Source: Vibrio sp. CK2-1
Lineage (GTDB): Bacteria; Pseudomonadota; Gammaproteobacteria; Enterobacterales; Vibrionaceae
Assembly: GCF_021726515.1 (NCBI RefSeq)
Contig: NZ_JAKKCJ010000001.1
Location: 806,001 to 870,000 of the forward strand
Direction: 5' to 3'
DNA length: 64,000 bases
A model generated the notes under the pieces. The model had not been told where the DNA came from, did not search any database, and was given only the letters and a program-made list of their open reading frames with translations. The translations under genes and the position numbers were made by a program. Positions 59,789-64,000 of this stretch are shown piece by piece. Numbering within the stretch: the stretch's first letter is position 1; each line of letters opens with the position of its first letter.

Positions 59789-61084
59789 ATGGAAAACACT
59801 GCCACAGTTTCAGCTCCTCAGGTAGGAGATATCAGCAAGAAAACCTCTCTAATAAAAGCACTAGGTCCTGGCGTTATGATGGCTTCTGCCGCTGTCGGTG
59901 GCTCGCATTTAGTGTCATCCACCCAAGCTGGCGCTATTTATGGTTGGCAACTCGCGGCGCTTATCCTGCTAGTAAACTTCTTTAAATACCCATTTTTTAG
60001 AGCCGGCGTGCAATACACTGTAGGAACCGGTCAAAGTTTAGTACAGGGTTATCACCAAATGGGGGTTGGTTATCTGTGGCTGTTTAACGTTCTCAACTTT
60101 GTATCTGCATTTGTCAATATTGCTGCTTTGTTGATGTTTAGTTCGAGTTTGATGGGCTATTTCTTGCCGATCTCATTATCTATCTCAGTGATTGCTGGTG
60201 GTATTTTGGTTGTCTGCTTAGCTATTTTGGTGGCAGGACATTTCAAAGCATTGAGTACTTTATCTAAAGTGATCATGGGAGTGTTAGTGGTGACCACAGT
60301 GCTGGCTGTGATGATTGCTGCAAGTAATGGCGCCGTTGCACCTGCTGAGTATCAAAGCCCTTCAGCTTGGACCATGGCATCCTTTGGTTTTATTGTGATC
60401 ATGATGGGTTGGATGCCAGCACCAATCGAAATTTCTTGTTTTAATTCACTATGGCTAAAGTCACAGAGTAAAGAGCAAAAAGTGACGGCCCGCTCTGCAT
60501 TATTTGATTTCAATGTGGGCTATATCGGTACCGCTATTCTTGCGATAGTATTCCTATCCCTTGGCGCACTAGTGTTAAATGGTAGTGGCGAAACACTTAA
60601 AACTTCTGGTATTGGCTTCTCTCACCAATTAGTCAGCATGTATACAGCATCTATTGGTGAGTGGTCTCGTTACCTTATTGCGGTGATTGCTTTCTTTTGT
60701 ATCTTCGGTAGTACCATTACTTGTATCGATGGTTACTCTCGAGTGTTAACCGAAAGTACCTTATTACTGAGCAAAAAATCAGAAGAAAGCCATCCTACTG
60801 AAGCGAAACGTTTCCTAAATATCTGGATGGTAATTGTGAGCTTATTGGCCTTTGCGGTTATTCTATTTTTCACTTCCTCATTAATGGCGATGATGCATTT
60901 TGCGATGATCTTAGCCTTTATGACGACACCGATTTTTGCGGTTTTGAATTATAAATTAGTCACGAAAACTAACTTACCGGAAAACCTTAAATTTACAGGT
61001 AAACTGAAAGTACTTGCTTGGGTAGGTTTTGTTTATCTATTTGGGTTTCTAGCTGCCTTTATTTGGTGGAGTTGGTTTATGTAA
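59789..61084 (+). CDS. NRAMP-like transporter lacking the classical metal motifs
   Basis: This 431-residue protein has about 11 membrane segments and the LeuT-like order of the NRAMP family, beginning with KALGPGVMMASAAVGGSH. In ordinary NRAMP proteins helix 1 contains DPGN and helix 6 contains MPHN, which hold Mn2+ or Fe2+. Here helix 1 reads AVGGSH and helix 6 reads MGWMPAPIEIS. Loss of the Asp, Asn, Met and His ligands suggests a different substrate, possibly magnesium or an organic solute, as in NRAMP-related proteins. AAGGA precedes ATG 59789. The gene stands alone with its own terminator. Confidence 0.8.
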   Translation: MENTATVSAPQVGDISKKTSLIKALGPGVMMASAAVGGSHLVSSTQAGAIYGWQLAALILLVNFFKYPFFRAGVQYTVGTGQSLVQGYHQMGVGYLWLFNVLNFVSAFVNIAALLMFSSSLMGYFLPISLSISVIAGGILVVCLAILVAGHFKALSTLSKVIMGVLVVTTVLAVMIAASNGAVAPAEYQSPSAWTMASFGFIVIMMGWMPAPIEISCFNSLWLKSQSKEQKVTARSALFDFNVGYIGTAILAIVFLSLGALVLNGSGETLKTSGIGFSHQLVSMYTASIGEWSRYLIAVIAFFCIFGSTITCIDGYSRVLTESTLLLSKKSEESHPTEAKRFLNIWMVIVSLLAFAVILFFTSSLMAMMHFAMILAFMTTPIFAVLNYKLVTKTNLPENLKFTGKLKVLAWVGFVYLFGFLAAFIWWSWFM

Positions 61085-61115
61085 GTACCAGCAGCACAGA
61101 CAATATCTTGAATTT

Positions 61116-61150
61116 AAAAGCCTAAGTGAGATCTACTTAGGCTTTTTCTC
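61116..61150 (+). terminator. Terminator of the NRAMP-like gene
   Basis: AAAAGCCTAAGT (61116-61127) pairs with ACTTAGGCTTTT (61135-61146) around a 7-base loop, followed by TCTCTTTT. Confidence 0.88.
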
Positions 61151-61251
61151 TTTTATAGATCCTTGGTCTTGTCAATCAAGCATATACTTAACCTAGCTAG
61201 GCTTATCAAATACCTACGCACGTAGTGATATTAAAAAATTAAGGAAAATAA

Positions 61252-62565
61252 ATGGATTTTAAGCATTACATAGAAGTCGCACAGCAGGCGAGTCAACAGG
61301 TGTTTGAAGCATTGATGCAAACCGCGACTTATATTCAGCTTGTTATTGTGTTGATAGTGTTTGTCTGTTCCTTTTTTTTCGCAAAAACGATCCGTAGAAA
61401 TGTGCCTGCATTAACAAAGATCGCCAATCAAGAGGAGGCGAATCAACTACGTAAAATTTCTAGTAAGTTTGGTAATTTGGTTTTTCCAATTATCACAGTT
61501 TTTATTTTGATGTTTTCTATCGAAATTGTTCAAAAACTATTAGGGCATTCTTGGCTGATTAATACCGCGTTGGTCATTGCAATACTACTGATTTGTAATC
61601 GGGTAACCCATGATTTTGTCCGCTCCGATTTTATTCGCTTTGTGTTCCGTTACATCGGCATACCACTACTGTTTCTCCACCTAGTTAACCTACTTACGCC
61701 AATTATTAATATTCTTGAATCCATGAAAATTGGGTTCGGTGAAATCCAAATCTCTTTTTATGATGTGGTGAGAGTAGTTCTACTAGGCTCAGTATTATTC
61801 TGGCTTGGTCGAATTTCTAATGTGACAGGTAAAGAGCTGATCCGTCGTCAAGAAAAGCTCGACTTTAGAACCAAAGAAGTGGCAGCAAAGTTATTTGAAG
61901 TCACCGTATTTGTATTGTTCTCCTTACTGCTTCTCAAGGTGATGGGGATCAATTTAACCGCGCTGGCGGTCTTTGGTGGTGCTCTAGGGGTTGGACTTGG
62001 GTTTGGTTTACAAGCCATCGCATCTAATTTTATTTCCGGCATTATCATTTTATTAGATCGTTCTATTTCGATTGGTGATTATATTGAATTAGAAGATGGG
62101 CGTACTGGGATAGTGCGCGAATCGACGCTACGTTCAACCACACTGGAAACTTTTGATGGTAAAGACATCATGGTGCCCAATGAGAGGTTTGTGACCGAGA
62201 GCTTTACCAACTGGACACATAAAAACCAAAAGCAGAGATATCGTGTCGATTTTTCTGTGGCTTACGATACGGACATCAGGAAACTGGTTGAAATTATTAA
62301 GCAGACGGTTGCACAGCACGAGCAGGTAATTAGTGGCGAAGGCGTGCCGTTTGAAGAACAGCCAGATTGTGAAATTGATGGCTTTGGTGATTCTGGGGTA
62401 AATATGTTCGTTGAGTTCTGGATGGAAGGGATTGATGATGGCAAAAACCGAGTGGGTGGGGATTTGTTACTCATGATCTTTGAAGCGATGCGCGAAAATG
62501 GCTTTGTTATTCCGTTCCCGCAACGAGAGGTTAGAGTTTTACAGTCGGATAATCAGCCTAATTAA
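61252..62565 (+). CDS. MscS family mechanosensitive channel
   Basis: This 437-residue inner-membrane protein has an extended N-terminal set of about six helices. The conserved pore helix and vestibule follow: FGGALGVGLGFGLQAIASNF, then DRSISIGDYIELEDGRTGIV and STTLETFDGKDIMVPNERF (seen as DGKDIMVPNERF), near residues 245-310. The C-terminal beta and alpha/beta domain ends with REVRVLQ. It is larger than E. coli MscS (286) and more like the medium-sized MscK-related proteins. It and the channel at 33978-35135 are distinct paralogs, with differing pore sequences. A hairpin at 62572-62603 closes the gene. Confidence 0.93.
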   Translation: MDFKHYIEVAQQASQQVFEALMQTATYIQLVIVLIVFVCSFFFAKTIRRNVPALTKIANQEEANQLRKISSKFGNLVFPIITVFILMFSIEIVQKLLGHSWLINTALVIAILLICNRVTHDFVRSDFIRFVFRYIGIPLLFLHLVNLLTPIINILESMKIGFGEIQISFYDVVRVVLLGSVLFWLGRISNVTGKELIRRQEKLDFRTKEVAAKLFEVTVFVLFSLLLLKVMGINLTALAVFGGALGVGLGFGLQAIASNFISGIIILLDRSISIGDYIELEDGRTGIVRESTLRSTTLETFDGKDIMVPNERFVTESFTNWTHKNQKQRYRVDFSVAYDTDIRKLVEIIKQTVAQHEQVISGEGVPFEEQPDCEIDGFGDSGVNMFVEFWMEGIDDGKNRVGGDLLLMIFEAMRENGFVIPFPQREVRVLQSDNQPN

Positions 62566-62571
62566 AATCAT

Positions 62572-62603
62572 TAGGCCACTAGAAGTTAAGTTCAAGTGGC
62601 CTA
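62572..62603. terminator. Hairpin between convergent genes
   Basis: TAGGCCACT (62572-62580) and AGTGGCCTA (62595-62603) are perfect arms between the MscS gene and the leftward gene at 62627. No strong U-tract follows on either strand. Confidence 0.5.
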
Positions 62604-62626
62604 CATCCCATCGGGTATACGTTGAA

Positions 62627-64000
62627 CTAATTCACCATCTGCAAACCGGCCGGGATAGAATCACCAAAGACTTTTTTCGATTCATCTTCGCTTAATGTTG
62701 TTACTTCACTGACGAGTGTTATCCAAGTTGGCGTTGCTCGACTTGTGGTTAGTTTATCGATTATTTTCTCACGTATATCTTCACTAATATCGATACTGCG
62801 ATCGCCAGTTTTTCGGCTCATCATCACCGCGGCAAAGCCAATCATCGGCTCTTGCTTCCAGTCCAAATCAAGCATTTTAAGTAGCCATTGATTGACTTGA
62901 GCCACAGGCACAAGGTTGTGTTGGCTGCCATACATTTGGGTACGTGAAGCTAAGCGGCCTAGTGCCCACCAGTGTGCTTGTACATATTCGGGAGACTTTT
63001 GCGCACGGCTTAGATACCAATTAGAGAGTAAGATTTTATCTTCACTGTCTAAATGTTCTAGCGAGGCCGATAGACGAACCATGGCTTCATATCCATGCTC
63101 AGTCGCTTCTTTACCCGTTCCTTTGCCGCGATGTGCGCCGGGATGTAGGTATTTCGCAATATCGGCCAAAATGGTTTCTTGCTGCTCTTGGTTTAACCCA
63201 CCGGCAATCCGACGCCAGAAAATCCACCAATCGGACCAAGTTTGGTGCGAAGGAAATTGAATACCTTGCTGGTATAACGCCCATGTTTGTTCGCAGCGCC
63301 ATTCATCGGTGGGATCACCAAAGCCAGGGCGTAGAGCAAAACCGGCCAGACGTAGCCATTGCTTTTCATGCGCTTCCGAACGACGACGACGTTTTTTTCC
63401 TAAAGCAAACGTATCAAATAATTGGCGTAGGGTGGCAAAATCCCATTGTTCACGTTTACCAAGTTGCTTTTCGAGATCTTTGCTAAGCGTCTTAATTAAT
63501 TTGGCGTTGTCTGATTTTTTATTAGCAGAGTAGGCAGCTGAAATTAATTCTTTCGCTTGTTCTAGGCGAGGGTGAGTTTGGGCTTGCTCAAATTCTTCAT
63601 GTTTGCGGGTATCAAACTCGAGTAACCAACGTTGATTGTCATTTGTGGTGCTGACACATTCAATTTTTAAAGTGCCGACCTCGGTCAATTGGCAAGCGAG
63701 CATGACTTCAACGCGATCTTTCTGGTTCGCTTGCAAGTTCTCACGCGCTTGGCTGCCTTCTAATGTCGCAATATAAGGCGGCAGAGGCTTGAATGCAGCG
63801 CGCTCTAAGTTGGTTTGTACGTTGAGCAACAAACTATTTTGAGGAGGCGTTAAAGATCCACTAGCATCAATGAATTGCTCTTGGGTTGAGGTTAACAAAT
63901 CAATTTGAATCGGTTCGCCAAGAGTTAATAAAAACTGGCGGCCATTAAGACGAATTTCTTGGCCTGTGTTGGTACCTTTAGATAAAACGCACAAGGCTTT
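62627..64000 (-). CDS. Hsp70-related protein, C-terminal part (5' end outside the window)
   Basis: At least 457 codons are visible, and the frame stays open through the right edge, so this is the 3' part of a larger gene. The visible part resembles the C-terminal region of large DnaK-like proteins with a DUF3731-type domain: a beta-rich segment (TGQEIRLNGRQFLLTLGEPI, LKIECVSTTNDNQRWLLEFD), a basic linker with GKKRRRRSE, then a long helical domain containing WSDWWIFWRRIAGGL and AHWWALGRLASRTQMYG. The ATPase domain would lie outside the window. The TTG at 63994 is internal, not a start. Function is unknown, and the assignment is tentative. Confidence 0.65.
   Translation of the reverse strand, partial: KALCVLSKGTNTGQEIRLNGRQFLLTLGEPIQIDLLTSTQEQFIDASGSLTPPQNSLLLNVQTNLERAAFKPLPPYIATLEGSQARENLQANQKDRVEVMLACQLTEVGTLKIECVSTTNDNQRWLLEFDTRKHEEFEQAQTHPRLEQAKELISAAYSANKKSDNAKLIKTLSKDLEKQLGKREQWDFATLRQLFDTFALGKKRRRRSEAHEKQWLRLAGFALRPGFGDPTDEWRCEQTWALYQQGIQFPSHQTWSDWWIFWRRIAGGLNQEQQETILADIAKYLHPGAHRGKGTGKEATEHGYEAMVRLSASLEHLDSEDKILLSNWYLSRAQKSPEYVQAHWWALGRLASRTQMYGSQHNLVPVAQVNQWLLKMLDLDWKQEPMIGFAAVMMSRKTGDRSIDISEDIREKIIDKLTTSRATPTWITLVSEVTTLSEDESKKVFGDSIPAGLQMVN

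Noticed and set aside
59662..59985. 107-codon frame overlapping the start of the NRAMP-like gene
   Set aside because: It starts with TTG, has no ribosome site, and most of it lies out of frame inside the transporter gene, with low-complexity content typical of a shadow frame.
1..64000. tRNA, rRNA, transposase, phage or replication-origin features
   Set aside because: None was seen on reading both strands, so none is reported.

Overview
The window is a gene-dense, AT-rich stretch of a gammaproteobacterial chromosome and looks like Vibrionaceae (Vibrio or a close relative). The main reasons are a KtrA/KtrB pair of 220 and 455 residues (the lengths I associate with the Vibrio alginolyticus Na+-dependent K+ uptake system), the divergent ppsA/ppsR pair, kbl-tdh with a divergent LysR gene, and marine-type accessory functions (ectoine catabolism, a tripartite tricarboxylate transporter, a siderophore locus). 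I saw no tRNA, rRNA, CRISPR array, transposase or prophage gene. The assignment rests on reading the proteins, not on a database search.

Layout. 1-7.2 kb: the end of a possible structured RNA, two tandem paralogous small membrane proteins, ppsA with its divergent regulator ppsR, a GNAT acetyltransferase, a glutathione S-transferase, and two toxin-antitoxin modules facing each other. 7.3-14.4 kb: a TauE/SafE permease, a PACE efflux protein with a divergent LysR regulator, a BenE-type permease, and a tctCBA-type tricarboxylate transporter operon led by a GlcG/HbpS-like gene. 14.8-28.6 kb: a complete, apparently Fur-controlled aerobactin locus. Leftward it carries an MFS exporter, an in-frame IucA-IucB fusion and iucD. 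Rightward it carries iucC, fhuC, fhuD, a double-length fhuB and iutA, so synthesis, export, outer-membrane uptake and inner-membrane import are all present.

28.9-33.9 kb: an ectoine-degradation cluster (doeA, doeX, doeC, doeD) with no doeB deacetylase in the window. 34-42 kb: an MscS-type channel, ktrAB, YccF, OsmC-like and a 53-residue Pmp3-type protein, a GntR/UTRA regulator with a Nudix hydrolase, a TPR membrane protein, and azlCD. 42.2-47.7 kb: an exported protein of unknown function, the PHP phosphatase ycdX, a LysR regulator, and the threonine-degrading kbl-tdh pair. 47.8-52.4 kb: a full curli system in the E. coli arrangement (csgB-csgA-csgC-like leftward, csgD-E-F-G rightward) with an enlarged, divergent CsgA. 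52.4-53.2 kb: a non-coding stretch with a strong candidate small RNA. 53.2-64 kb: sbcD-sbcC, an FAH-family enzyme, a 62-residue protein of unknown function, an NRAMP-like transporter without the classical metal motifs, a second MscS-type channel, and the 3' part of a large Hsp70-related gene cut by the window edge.

The most unusual items are the IucA-IucB fusion inside a self-contained aerobactin locus, the structured RNA candidate upstream of sbcD, the CsgA that keeps only one of the two canonical glutamines per repeat, the doe cluster without doeB, and the tandem duplication of a small membrane-protein gene together with its terminator.
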